DNA from: a bacterium
GTDB taxonomy: Bacteria > UBP15 > UBA6099
Assembly: GCA_029573925.1 (NCBI GenBank)
Contig: JAKQBV010000619.1
Location: forward strand, 1 to 5,654
Length of the DNA: 5,654 nucleotides
Direction of reading: 5' to 3'
The translations under genes and the position numbers were made by a program. Of the stretch, positions 1 to 5,654 are shown piece after piece. Position 1 is the first letter of the stretch, and every line of letters starts with the position of its first letter. The notes beneath the pieces are model-generated. The model saw nothing but the letters and a program-made list of their open reading frames with translations, ran no database searches and was not told where the DNA came from.

Positions 1-125
1 TCGCCGAATTCCAGTACCGCTTCAACCGCCGTTTCAAATCAGGGAAGATGATCTCTCGATTTGTCTACGTCGCCGCCAGAACTTCTCCCTGTCCCGATTA
101 TCTTCTCGCACTATCTGAAAATTAG
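1..125 (+). CDS. IS1595-family (ISXO2-like) transposase, C-terminal fragment cut by the window edge
   Basis: An open frame enters from the left edge (first complete codon at position 3) and reads 40 residues to a TAG at 123-125. It begins AEFQYRFNRRF and continues with a basic/hydrophobic helix and a Thr-Ser-Pro-Cys-Pro stretch before the end. The EF-x-(F/Y)-RFNRR signature followed by a short helix and a Pro-containing tail is what I know from the extreme C-terminus of ISXO2-like transposases of the IS1595 family, which move DNA by a DDE-type reaction. The catalytic core is outside the window, so intactness cannot be judged. The gene points toward the minus-strand operon and stops 14 bases before that operon's last stop codon. 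The call rests on 40 residues and on recognition of the motif, not on an alignment. Confidence 0.72.
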   Translation, partial: AEFQYRFNRRFKSGKMISRFVYVAARTSPCPDYLLALSEN

Positions 126-139
126 GGGGAATCAGGAAA
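1..139 (+). mobile_element. Right end of a probable IS1595-type insertion sequence (boundary not resolved)
   Basis: The transposase tail at 1-125 implies that the left edge of the window lies inside an insertion sequence. Elements of this type normally carry a terminal inverted repeat just beyond the transposase stop. The left terminus is not in the window, so the right repeat cannot be confirmed by pairing. The outer boundary set here (139) is simply the last base before the neighbouring gene. The true end may fall inside the 3' part of that gene, in which case its last codons would be element-derived. Confidence 0.4.
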
Positions 140-1555
140 CTATTTGTTCTCGGTCACTTGAAAATATATGCCGGACTTTTCTGCTTCCTGAACGATTGTG
201 TCTATTGTGATTGGAGTCTTAAGCGGATGTTTGTGCCGCTTAGACCATCTGACGATCTCGTTCCATTGCCTGAAAACAGATGTCGCTTCTCGGGGGTATT
301 TGGTAGGATTCATTCCCACGAATTTGACCGGGGCTTTTTCTTCAAGCATTTCTTTCCAGCGTTCGAGCATGATGAAGTCAGGGGCTTCTTCCATAGACGG
401 CTCGAACGACACAAGAATCTCCTCGAGCTTGTGCGGATACTTTTTCAGATATGTCTCGACGAACTGAAACGCCGGATAACAGGGAGTCGGCGACCACACT
501 GGAAGAAGATTAGAATGCATGCACGGCTGGGGAGCGATGAAGTTGCCGGAGTGAACATAACACCGGGAAGGCAGCGCGCCGTCCCTGCGAGCGCCTCGCA
601 AAAACAACTGAGAAACCAGTTGATTCACAAGATAAATCTCGTCGGAGTAAAGCTGACATATGTTTTTTCGATGTTCGTCGGCGGAGGAGATAACGCTAAG
701 CCGCATTCGAGGGGTCACGCCGAATCGAGATTCAGGTTGGATTTCATCCGGCATATTCAATCTGTAGCAAGCTTCGGTCTGCATGAAACGCGATCGGAAT
801 TTATCAAGTCTCGGACTGCTGAACAGATATTCTTCGCATGGAATTCCGCCGGGTTGTCCGACCTGATGGGATAGATTGTTGGCGAGTTTATATTGCCGCC
901 ATCCGATTCGCGATTCCACAATTATCACAGTTCCGTTTGGAGCAAGGTTTTTCGCAATGAAATCGTCATAAGCCTCAGGGATGGTAGTGAAGCGGCAGCG
1001 CAGCAGGGAGCCGTGTTTGATGCGGAAACGCTGGTGGACGGGATTGTATTCGTGAACAATGTGAATATCCGGGTCTGTTTTTGCGAAGTGGGCGGCCCAT
1101 TTTTTTGCTATCTCTATATGTTCCGACATATTGTCCGGATTGATCGGTTTATGCCTGATTGCAAGCCCGTAATTCAAAGGGAGGAAAGGCGCGTCGAGAA
1201 TCATCGACAAATAAACCAGAGAACCTAGCGGAGGCCCCATAACGACGTACTGATATTTCCTTCCCCTATACAGGTTTGCGGCCCATCTTGCGAAAATCCA
1301 GCTTTTAACTGATTCAGCTTCGTGAGGTTCGGTCATCATGTGGCGCGCAAAACGTTCGTAGAACTGCCATCGCGGGAGTTTTCCGAAGGATTGAGCCAGC
1401 GCTCCGCCGAGTTTTATCGGCGCGCCATATTTCAAAGGATGTGTTGGCGAATCGTTAAGGGCCGCCGACGCCAGCATCGGCATCAGATAGGACAGGTCGA
1501 GAAAGTCCACTGCGGGCGCGCCGCCGAAAGCTCGCACTTTGACCGCTTTAGCCAC
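140..1555 (-). CDS. Conserved-looking soluble protein of unknown function, last gene of the operon
   Basis: This 471-residue protein matches no family I can name. It has no signal peptide and no convincing membrane segment, so it is probably cytoplasmic. Three blocks look constrained. Residues 102-125 are a hydrophobic strand, a Gly-Pro-Pro-Leu-Gly turn and a helix. Residues 162-178 contain HEYNPVHQRFR after an Asp-Pro-Asp. Residues 205-248 contain APNGTVIIVES followed by a Gly-Gly-x-Pro-x-Glu-Glu-Tyr segment. The third block loosely recalls the late strands of a Rossmann-type or methyltransferase fold, but no glycine-rich SAM-binding motif is visible, so no function is assigned. Residues 180-360 contain several cysteines (187, 240, 263, 300, 332, 345, 359) without a clear metal-site spacing. 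The start chosen is GTG at 1553-1555, which overlaps the TPR gene by eight bases; a run of five Gs (1563-1567 on the plus strand) sits seven bases upstream. The next in-frame ATG is 24 codons further in. Confidence 0.85.
   Translation of the reverse strand: MAKAVKVRAFGGAPAVDFLDLSYLMPMLASAALNDSPTHPLKYGAPIKLGGALAQSFGKLPRWQFYERFARHMMTEPHEAESVKSWIFARWAANLYRGRKYQYVVMGPPLGSLVYLSMILDAPFLPLNYGLAIRHKPINPDNMSEHIEIAKKWAAHFAKTDPDIHIVHEYNPVHQRFRIKHGSLLRCRFTTIPEAYDDFIAKNLAPNGTVIIVESRIGWRQYKLANNLSHQVGQPGGIPCEEYLFSSPRLDKFRSRFMQTEACYRLNMPDEIQPESRFGVTPRMRLSVISSADEHRKNICQLYSDEIYLVNQLVSQLFLRGARRDGALPSRCYVHSGNFIAPQPCMHSNLLPVWSPTPCYPAFQFVETYLKKYPHKLEEILVSFEPSMEEAPDFIMLERWKEMLEEKAPVKFVGMNPTKYPREATSVFRQWNEIVRWSKRHKHPLKTPITIDTIVQEAEKSGIYFQVTENK
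1548..1555 (-). other. Eight-base overlap, TPR gene stop with GTG start of the 471-residue gene
   Basis: On the minus strand the GTG start of the last gene lies inside the final codons of the TPR gene (…GGTGGCTAA). A five-G run seven bases before the GTG is the only purine-rich candidate for ribosome binding. The GTG assignment is favoured because the protein is open from there and no ATG is available until codon 25. Confidence 0.65.
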
Positions 1556-2693
1556 CCGAACACCCCCGCGCGTCTTCCAGATTTTTGATAAACTCCTGTT
1601 CGGTCGGAATCAGAGCAGCCGCATTTTCGAAAGCCTCTGAAGCTTCCTTGCACATTTTGTTTTGCATGTATGCCGTTCCGATGCTGTTATAGAACAACGC
1701 CATGCGCGGGTTCCCTGAGCCGACGATTCTTTTCGCCTGAGAAAGATATGCGTCTGCGGATTCGGCTTTTCCAGCCCGCAAGGCTTCTTTTGCGAGATTG
1801 TCGAAGACATAGAAAAAATTTCTCTGCGCGTCCTGATTCGACGGTTCAATGGAAATCGCGATTTTTAGAGTTTCGAACGACTCGGCATATCTGGCTTGAA
1901 GAGCGTACGCTTCCGCGAGCAAATTGTGATACATTCCGGTTTTAATATTTTCCGCGCCTGCGATTGAAATGGCTTTTTTCAAAATTTCAATCGAATCCGC
2001 GACCTGTCCGACGCGCAAATAGGTGTCTGCCAGATTTACGTACGCGGCGGTGAATTCAGTATTGATTTCGATAGCTTTGCGGTAATTGATAATAGCGGCT
2101 CTGACCAGCCCTAGAGAGTCATAGGCATGTCCGATGTTGTTAAGAGCCACATAGTTGTTCGGCTCAAGGCGCAAAGCCTGTCTGTGATACTCAATAGCTT
2201 TGTGGGGAAGGTTTTCGCGGTCGTATATCACGCCGAGAGTAGTTAGCGCATTCGCAAGTTTAGGATTCAATTGGACTGCTGTTTCGAACTCGATTATTGC
2301 CTCTCTGGTCATTCCCATTCCACGATAGGCTTCGCCAAGGTCCGCGTGGTAGGCTGCTGAGTCGGGGTCCAGCATTATCGCGCGTTTGTAAAACTCGATT
2401 GATTCTTGGATGTTTCCTGCGAGATGGAGTTCTACGGCTCTCAGGTAGATATCTTTTGCGAATCCCGGATGTTCGGCCGGGTCGGATGGCGCGTTGAATT
2501 GTTGAATCTCTCTCGGTTCAGTTTTTCTTCCGGGCGCGCCTCTGTCGTTGTCGAGCGAGAAAGGGTCGGTTTCATCAAACATGAAAGGAGGCGCGTCGTC
2601 AGATGATGGGTCGCCGATATCCGCGCTGACCGCTGAAGCGGCGGCAAGCGACATCGACGCCGCTAGCATTACGCTCCAGAATCGCGATTTCAT
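1548..2693 (-). CDS. Exported TPR-repeat protein
   Basis: The 381-residue product starts with a basic n-region (MKSR), an Ala/Ser/Leu-rich hydrophobic core and a likely signal peptidase I site after Val-Ser-Ala at about residue 24, so it should be exported to the periplasm or cell surface. Residues 25-75 are an acidic, Pro/Asp-rich linker that looks disordered. From about residue 79 to 366 there are roughly eight tandem 34-residue TPR units, with the usual A-x-x-Y/L-G-x-x-Y and Pro-32 patterns: for example YHADLGEAYRGMG at 115-127 and NNIGHAYDSLG at 185-195. The repeats up to about residue 214 are the most regular, and those after 250 are more divergent. No enzymatic domain is attached, so the role is probably as a protein-binding scaffold. 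Its ATG overlaps the stop codon of the phosphatase gene (ATGA), and a GGAG lies 11 bases upstream. The tight coupling suggests that it works with, or is sensed through, the phosphatase, but the partner is not shown by the sequence. Confidence 0.93.
   Translation of the reverse strand: MKSRFWSVMLAASMSLAAASAVSADIGDPSSDDAPPFMFDETDPFSLDNDRGAPGRKTEPREIQQFNAPSDPAEHPGFAKDIYLRAVELHLAGNIQESIEFYKRAIMLDPDSAAYHADLGEAYRGMGMTREAIIEFETAVQLNPKLANALTTLGVIYDRENLPHKAIEYHRQALRLEPNNYVALNNIGHAYDSLGLVRAAIINYRKAIEINTEFTAAYVNLADTYLRVGQVADSIEILKKAISIAGAENIKTGMYHNLLAEAYALQARYAESFETLKIAISIEPSNQDAQRNFFYVFDNLAKEALRAGKAESADAYLSQAKRIVGSGNPRMALFYNSIGTAYMQNKMCKEASEAFENAAALIPTEQEFIKNLEDARGCSGG
2690..2693 (-). other. ATGA stop/start overlap, phosphatase gene to TPR gene
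   Basis: The phosphatase stop TGA and the TPR gene's ATG share four bases, with GGAG eleven bases upstream. It is the same coupling arrangement as at the preceding junction, so the phosphatase and the exported TPR protein are probably made at linked rates. Confidence 0.85.
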
Positions 2694-4300
2694 TTCTTGT
2701 CGTTCTCCAATTCGAGGATGAGCAAAGTAAGGTCGTCCTGTCTCGCTGCGGCTCCGGCGAACTCGCCCAGTTCCTCTACTATGAAATGTGTCAGCCTGTA
2801 TGTGTTAGAATCAGGATTCATCTTAACCATTTCCACAAGCCGTTCATGCCCGAACATCTGTCCGTCGGAGTCTCTGCAGTCGGTGACGCCGTCCGTATAA
2901 AGAATAATCTTGTCGCCGTGCATGACATCGATAGTTTTCTGTTCGTAAGCCACATTGTTGAACATTCCGAGGCCGAAGCCTTCCGCTTCGAGGTTGAATA
3001 TTTCGCCGGTCGAGGGTCTGAAGAGGAGAGGGGGCGTGTGCCCCGCGCAGGAATACGAAAGCTTCATGTTGCGCGAATCCAGAATGAGGAAGAAACAGGT
3101 GAGGTAAATCGAATGCTGGCTGCCGAAATGACGGTACATTATTTCATTGACGCGGCCGAGAATCACCGACGGCTCGTCAAGACGGTCTTTAAGCTGGCTG
3201 AAAAGAATTGTCGACATCGCCATAACCAGCGCTGCTGCTATTCCTTTTCCTGAGACGTCTCCTATAAACGCGCCCAGCCTGTAGTCGTCCAACTTGTAGA
3301 AATCGAAGCAGTCCCCGCCGATTTCTCCGACTTGAAAGTTTGCCGCGCTGATCAGCACGCCTTCGATCCGAGGGTAGGTCTGCGGAAGAAGCTCTTGTTG
3401 CACCCTGTGAGCAAGCCTCAAATCATATTCGATGAGGCGCTGTTTTTTATTAAGCTCCTCGTTGCGCAGTTCCAACTCGCCGGAAAGATGAATAAGCCCT
3501 TCGTTCTGCTCCTCGATCTCTCGCACCATTTTTTCTAGGTTATACACCATCGTGTTGAAACTTCTTCCGAGATAAGAAATTTCGTCGCTGGTTCGGAAAT
3601 CGACTCTTTCTTGAAAATCTTTCCGCGCTATTCTTTTAGTCAAATCGGCCAGCTTCAATATAGGAGTCGCGACTGATTTGTTCACAAGGAAAAAAACGGC
3701 TGCTCCCATTACGATAAATAGAGCCGACATGAAGACGATAAGCCTGTTGCGGGTCAACCTGATGATTGGTCCGAGTTTTGCCACCGACTCGGACACTATA
3801 GCCTGCCCGGCGATTCCGCCGTTAGCGCGGATCGGCGCGTAATATACAAGTGAAACATCCTCCGAACTGTCGAGCAGCCGGAAAACTTGTTTCGGGCGCA
3901 GGTATACGGCTTTCAGATTTTCGCTTGTCCTTAATAATAAAATGCCGGCGTCAGAGTCCGATTTGATTCGCATCTCTTCGTCCAAATCGAGGTTGGAGCC
4001 TGTCCTCGTTCTTCTTGAATCGAACAGTATCAAACCTTTCATGTCCGAGATGATGATTCTCTCAGGGTTTCGCAGCGAGAGGATGTCTATCATTCTGGAG
4101 AAATCCGGAGTCGAAGCTTCCTTGATGTCTGAAGATATAAGCTCATCCACTGCTGACGCTACAGAAGCCAAATGGTCGTTTCTCACTCTGAGGTAATGAT
4201 CCAGCATGGCGTTTTGAGTGAAAAGAGCGCAAGCGGCGGTCGCGGCGGCAATGACCGCCAACAGGACGATAATCGCTTTTGTCGCTATGCCTAGTCTCAT
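2690..4300 (-). CDS. Membrane sensor with HAMP and RsbU/SpoIIE-type PP2C serine phosphatase domain
   Basis: This 536-residue protein is built as a sensor phosphatase. A membrane helix (about 7-28) is followed by an extracytoplasmic domain (about 29-185). Inside that domain, residues 81-101 (an Ile-rich strand, Ser-Asp-Met-Lys-Gly, then ILFDSR and a Gly) resemble a Cache/PAS-like ligand domain. A second membrane helix (about 187-206), a HAMP domain (about 207-260) starting VATPILKLADL and a coiled coil (about 252-292) follow. The catalytic PP2C domain spans about 294-532. It is introduced by AHRVQQELLP (297-306), the usual linker helix of SpoIIE-type phosphatases. Metal-site motifs are intact: GEIGGD (325-330), GDVSGKG (347-353), CAGH (418-421), YTDGVTD (468-474) and RQDDLTLL (520-527). 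It should therefore be active on phosphoserine or phosphothreonine. Family members usually dephosphorylate STAS anti-sigma antagonists, but none is encoded here. Both ends overlap neighbouring genes by ATGA, and an AAAAGG (4311-4316 on the plus strand) lies 10 bases before the start. Confidence 0.95.
   Translation of the reverse strand: MRLGIATKAIIVLLAVIAAATAACALFTQNAMLDHYLRVRNDHLASVASAVDELISSDIKEASTPDFSRMIDILSLRNPERIIISDMKGLILFDSRRTRTGSNLDLDEEMRIKSDSDAGILLLRTSENLKAVYLRPKQVFRLLDSSEDVSLVYYAPIRANGGIAGQAIVSESVAKLGPIIRLTRNRLIVFMSALFIVMGAAVFFLVNKSVATPILKLADLTKRIARKDFQERVDFRTSDEISYLGRSFNTMVYNLEKMVREIEEQNEGLIHLSGELELRNEELNKKQRLIEYDLRLAHRVQQELLPQTYPRIEGVLISAANFQVGEIGGDCFDFYKLDDYRLGAFIGDVSGKGIAAALVMAMSTILFSQLKDRLDEPSVILGRVNEIMYRHFGSQHSIYLTCFFLILDSRNMKLSYSCAGHTPPLLFRPSTGEIFNLEAEGFGLGMFNNVAYEQKTIDVMHGDKIILYTDGVTDCRDSDGQMFGHERLVEMVKMNPDSNTYRLTHFIVEELGEFAGAAARQDDLTLLILELENDKK
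4297..4300 (-). other. ATGA stop/start overlap, phasin-like gene to phosphatase gene
   Basis: The stop TGA of the phasin-like gene and the ATG of the phosphatase gene share the four bases ATGA. Such overlaps usually mean translational coupling by a terminating ribosome re-initiating, here helped by an AAAAGG ten bases upstream. This supports both gene boundaries. Confidence 0.85.
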
Positions 4301-4626
4301 GCTTTTCTTGCCTTTTCAGCGTCGCCGGTTTTTTTTATTTCAGCAAGCTGTTCCTCAAGTTGAGCCAGCTTGCTCATTAATCTTTCAATATCGCCGCGTC
4401 CCGCAAGACCGGATGTTTCTCTGGCGTCTGCGGCTATCTCTCCGACAATTTCATCGGCTTCGCGCTTTTCGCCTTGCGCTCTTTCGACGATTCTATCGAG
4501 CATTCCTTTCGAATCGACGCTTTTCAGCCGACCTCGCTCAATCAACTCCTCTAAAAGAGCGGCTGTGTTGTCCAAAGCCTCGTCTATAAACCCAATCGCG
4601 GCAAACAGCAGATTTTCAGGTTTCAT
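4297..4626 (-). CDS. Small helical phasin-like protein
   Basis: The 109-residue product is almost wholly predicted helix and highly charged. The N-terminal helix (about 5-32) carries LLEELIERGRL. A middle helix (about 36-67) contains DSKGMLDRIVERAQ. After a short Gly-containing break (SGLAGRGDIERL, 72-83), a C-terminal coiled coil reads KLAQLEEQLAEIKK, and the protein ends in a Lys/Ala-rich tail. This order, with helices separated by a 'GL..R.DIERL' hinge and then a leucine-heptad tail, is the pattern I associate with the small proteins annotated as polyhydroxyalkanoate synthesis regulator phasins (COG3937-like). No PHA synthase gene is in the window, so a granule role is unsupported, and a general coiled-coil adaptor is as likely. 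It starts 22 bases after dapB with only a weak, distant purine run (GAAAAGAG) upstream, and its stop overlaps the phosphatase ATG. The position suggests that it may be an accessory to the phosphatase. Confidence 0.8.
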   Translation of the reverse strand: MKPENLLFAAIGFIDEALDNTAALLEELIERGRLKSVDSKGMLDRIVERAQGEKREADEIVGEIAADARETSGLAGRGDIERLMSKLAQLEEQLAEIKKTGDAEKARKA

Positions 4627-4648
4627 GCGGCAATGGCCACTCTTTTCG

Positions 4649-5449
4649 TCAGAGAATGTTTTCCAAACCGACCACCAATTTTCTAATGCGCGACGCGTTT
4701 CTTATCGCCAGAATGACTCCCGGCATAAAGGATTCCCTTGATATGGTGTCGTGCCTGATGGTCAGGGTCTGACCGGGCGCTCCGAAAATCACTTCTTGGC
4801 TTGCGAGGAATCCGGGGAGACGAACGCTGTGAACCGACACGCCGCCCAGACTGCCTCCTCTTGCGCCATCAAGTTTAATTGTTTTCGTCGGATCGACGCG
4901 GATGCCGCTTTTTGCGTACACTTCAGCGACTTTGTTTGCTGTGTCCATCGCGGTTCCTGAAGGAGCGTCAAGTTTTCGGTTGTGGTGCATCTCGATTATT
5001 TCGCACTCGCTCATCCGTTCAGCAGCCATTTGAGCGAACTGAGTCATGAGCGCCGCTCCCACAGCAAAGTTGGGAGCGAGAAGAACGCACAATTTCTTTT
5101 CAGCGGCGATCTTTTCGAGTTTCTTGATTGTCGCGGCGTCTATACCTGTCGTTCCGGACACAAGACGCGTCCCTGATTTCAGAATAGTCGTAGCGCGCGC
5201 GCCGAACCCTTGTGCTATTGTGAAGTCAACCGCCACATCGGGTTTGGCTGATTTGAGAACGCTTCCGAGGGAATCGGAAACTATTACGCCATTTGGGCCG
5301 ATGCCGGCAAGCTCGCCGATGTCTTTGCCGGCTCCTTGAGCGTCGAACGCGCCTGTCAGCTCCAAATCATTCTCTGCGGAGATGGCCCGAACGCACTCAA
5401 GCCCCATTCTTCCGCAGGCCCCTGTCACGATAACTCTGATTTTTTTCAT
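4649..5449 (-). CDS. dapB: 4-hydroxy-tetrahydrodipicolinate reductase (dihydrodipicolinate reductase)
   Basis: DapB reduces hydroxy-tetrahydrodipicolinate with NAD(P)H to tetrahydrodipicolinate, the second dedicated step toward diaminopimelate and lysine, in the cytoplasm. At 266 residues it has the usual family length. The N-terminal Rossmann domain has the dinucleotide-binding loop TGACGRMG (9-16). VSGTTG (97-102) and APNFAVG (125-131) are the conserved nucleotide-site and domain-junction segments. The catalytic signature EMHHNRKLDAPSGTA (153-167) keeps the paired histidines (155, 156) and the lysine (159) expected in the active site. The C-terminal part SVRLPGF (208-214), EVIFG (219-223) and IRHDTISRESF (231-241) is also typical. 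The ATG is preceded at eight bases by AAGGAT. It lies 57 bases downstream of leuA and heads the fully visible part of the operon. Nothing suggests damage. Confidence 0.98.
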   Translation of the reverse strand: MKKIRVIVTGACGRMGLECVRAISAENDLELTGAFDAQGAGKDIGELAGIGPNGVIVSDSLGSVLKSAKPDVAVDFTIAQGFGARATTILKSGTRLVSGTTGIDAATIKKLEKIAAEKKLCVLLAPNFAVGAALMTQFAQMAAERMSECEIIEMHHNRKLDAPSGTAMDTANKVAEVYAKSGIRVDPTKTIKLDGARGGSLGGVSVHSVRLPGFLASQEVIFGAPGQTLTIRHDTISRESFMPGVILAIRNASRIRKLVVGLENIL

Positions 5450-5457
5450 AAATTCAT

Positions 5458-5463
5458 ATCCTT
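5458..5463 (-). promoter_or_regulatory. Ribosome binding site of dapB
   Basis: On the minus strand this reads AAGGAT, eight bases before the dapB ATG. It is the clearest Shine-Dalgarno match among the operon junctions and supports the chosen start. An ATG directly after it (in ATGAATTTATGA) runs into a stop after three codons and is not a competing start. The rest of the 57-base leuA-dapB gap shows no hairpin with a U-run and no convincing promoter. Confidence 0.7.
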
Positions 5464-5506
5464 GTTCCCGTCAGGCGTTCGCGCGTAGAACTATGATTTG
5501 TAGCTT

Positions 5507-5654
5507 TCACTTTACGGAGATTTTCGCGCTCCCGCTTTTTGACTTGGATGTCGAATGTTCGCCGCGGCTATCCTGTTTTTTCTCCTTGTGAGCTTTGCGC
5601 CAGAAAATCAGTTTGTTTATGGCTGTGATGTAAGCCTTTGCCGCCGCCTCGACG
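5507..5654 (-). CDS. leuA: 2-isopropylmalate synthase, C-terminal fragment cut by the window edge
   Basis: The last 48 codons of a minus-strand gene enter from the right edge and stop at a TGA (5507-5509). The visible protein begins VEAAAKAYITAINKLIFWRK. The (V/I)xAS/AAKAYxxAxNKL pattern closes the LeuA regulatory domain (the leucine-binding dimer domain) of 2-isopropylmalate synthase, which condenses acetyl-CoA and 2-oxoisovalerate in leucine synthesis. Citramalate synthase shares this C-terminal domain and cannot be fully excluded from so short a piece, although the NKL ending favours isopropylmalate synthase. Beyond the domain there is an approximately 28-residue tail rich in Lys, Ser and charged residues (AHKEKKQDSRGEHSTSKSKS and onward) that is longer than I expect for the family and looks disordered. 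The catalytic TIM barrel is outside the window. Confidence 0.78.
   Translation of the reverse strand, partial: VEAAAKAYITAINKLIFWRKAHKEKKQDSRGEHSTSKSKSGSAKISVK

Noticed and set aside
126..139. Possible bidirectional terminator between the converging genes
   Set aside because: Fourteen bases are too few, and no hairpin is visible in or immediately around them.
205..248. Plus-strand coordinates near the end of the 471-residue gene, considered as a truncated reading frame with lost C-terminal coding sequence
   Set aside because: The minus-strand frame stays open with normal composition up to the stop at 140, so no frameshift or premature stop can be shown without homologues.
158..874. A 238-codon open frame on the plus strand, antisense to the 471-residue gene
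   Set aside because: It lies entirely antisense to a longer, operon-embedded gene. Its translation has no recognisable motif and an irregular Cys/Arg/His-rich composition typical of a shadow frame.
1419..2540. Three copies of the palindrome GGCGCGCC (1419-1426, 1515-1522, 2533-2540), considered as a binding or recognition site
   Set aside because: All three fall in coding sequence and read GGC GCG CCN, encoding Gly-Ala-Pro in both proteins (for example YGAPIK, GGAPAV, RGAPGR). Codon choice explains them, and they share no flanking sequence.
2786..3253. A 155-codon open frame on the plus strand, antisense to the PP2C domain
   Set aside because: The minus strand here encodes the intact catalytic motifs of the phosphatase, and the antisense translation has no family signature.
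5450..5506. Possible terminator or promoter in the leuA-dapB gap
   Set aside because: There is no stable inverted repeat followed by a T-run on the minus strand and no convincing -35/-10 pair. Only the dapB ribosome binding site is clear.

Overview
The window holds the distal part of a bacterial operon read on the minus strand, running into the end of an insertion sequence at its left edge. From right to left (the direction of transcription) it carries the last 48 codons of 2-isopropylmalate synthase (leuA), dihydrodipicolinate reductase (dapB), a small helical phasin-like protein, a membrane-bound Cache-like/HAMP/PP2C phosphatase of the RsbU/SpoIIE type, an exported TPR-repeat protein, and a 471-residue protein of no family I can name. 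On the plus strand, positions 1-125 encode the C-terminal end of an IS1595-type (ISXO2-like) transposase whose remainder lies outside the window.

Packing is very tight. leuA and dapB are 57 bases apart, dapB and the phasin-like gene 22. The next two junctions are ATGA stop/start overlaps of four bases, and the last is an eight-base overlap with a GTG start. No promoter or terminator is evident between the genes, so one transcript beginning upstream of the window is the simplest reading. The operon and the transposase gene converge, with only 14 bases between their stop codons.

How the genes work together is only partly readable. LeuA and DapB belong to leucine and lysine/diaminopimelate synthesis. 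The last four genes look like a separate module: a transmembrane sensor phosphatase flanked by a phasin-like helical protein, a periplasmic or secreted TPR scaffold and a soluble orphan protein. No STAS-domain antagonist, anti-sigma kinase or sigma factor, the usual partners of an RsbU-type phosphatase, is encoded here. The target must therefore be elsewhere, or the phosphatase serves a different system.

The organism cannot be named with confidence. Intermediate base composition, a Sec signal peptide on the TPR protein, diaminopimelate synthesis and the RsbU/TPR style suggest a diderm bacterium, possibly of a poorly sampled lineage. That is inference. No RNA gene, CRISPR array or riboswitch was seen, and there is no gene-free stretch longer than 57 bases.
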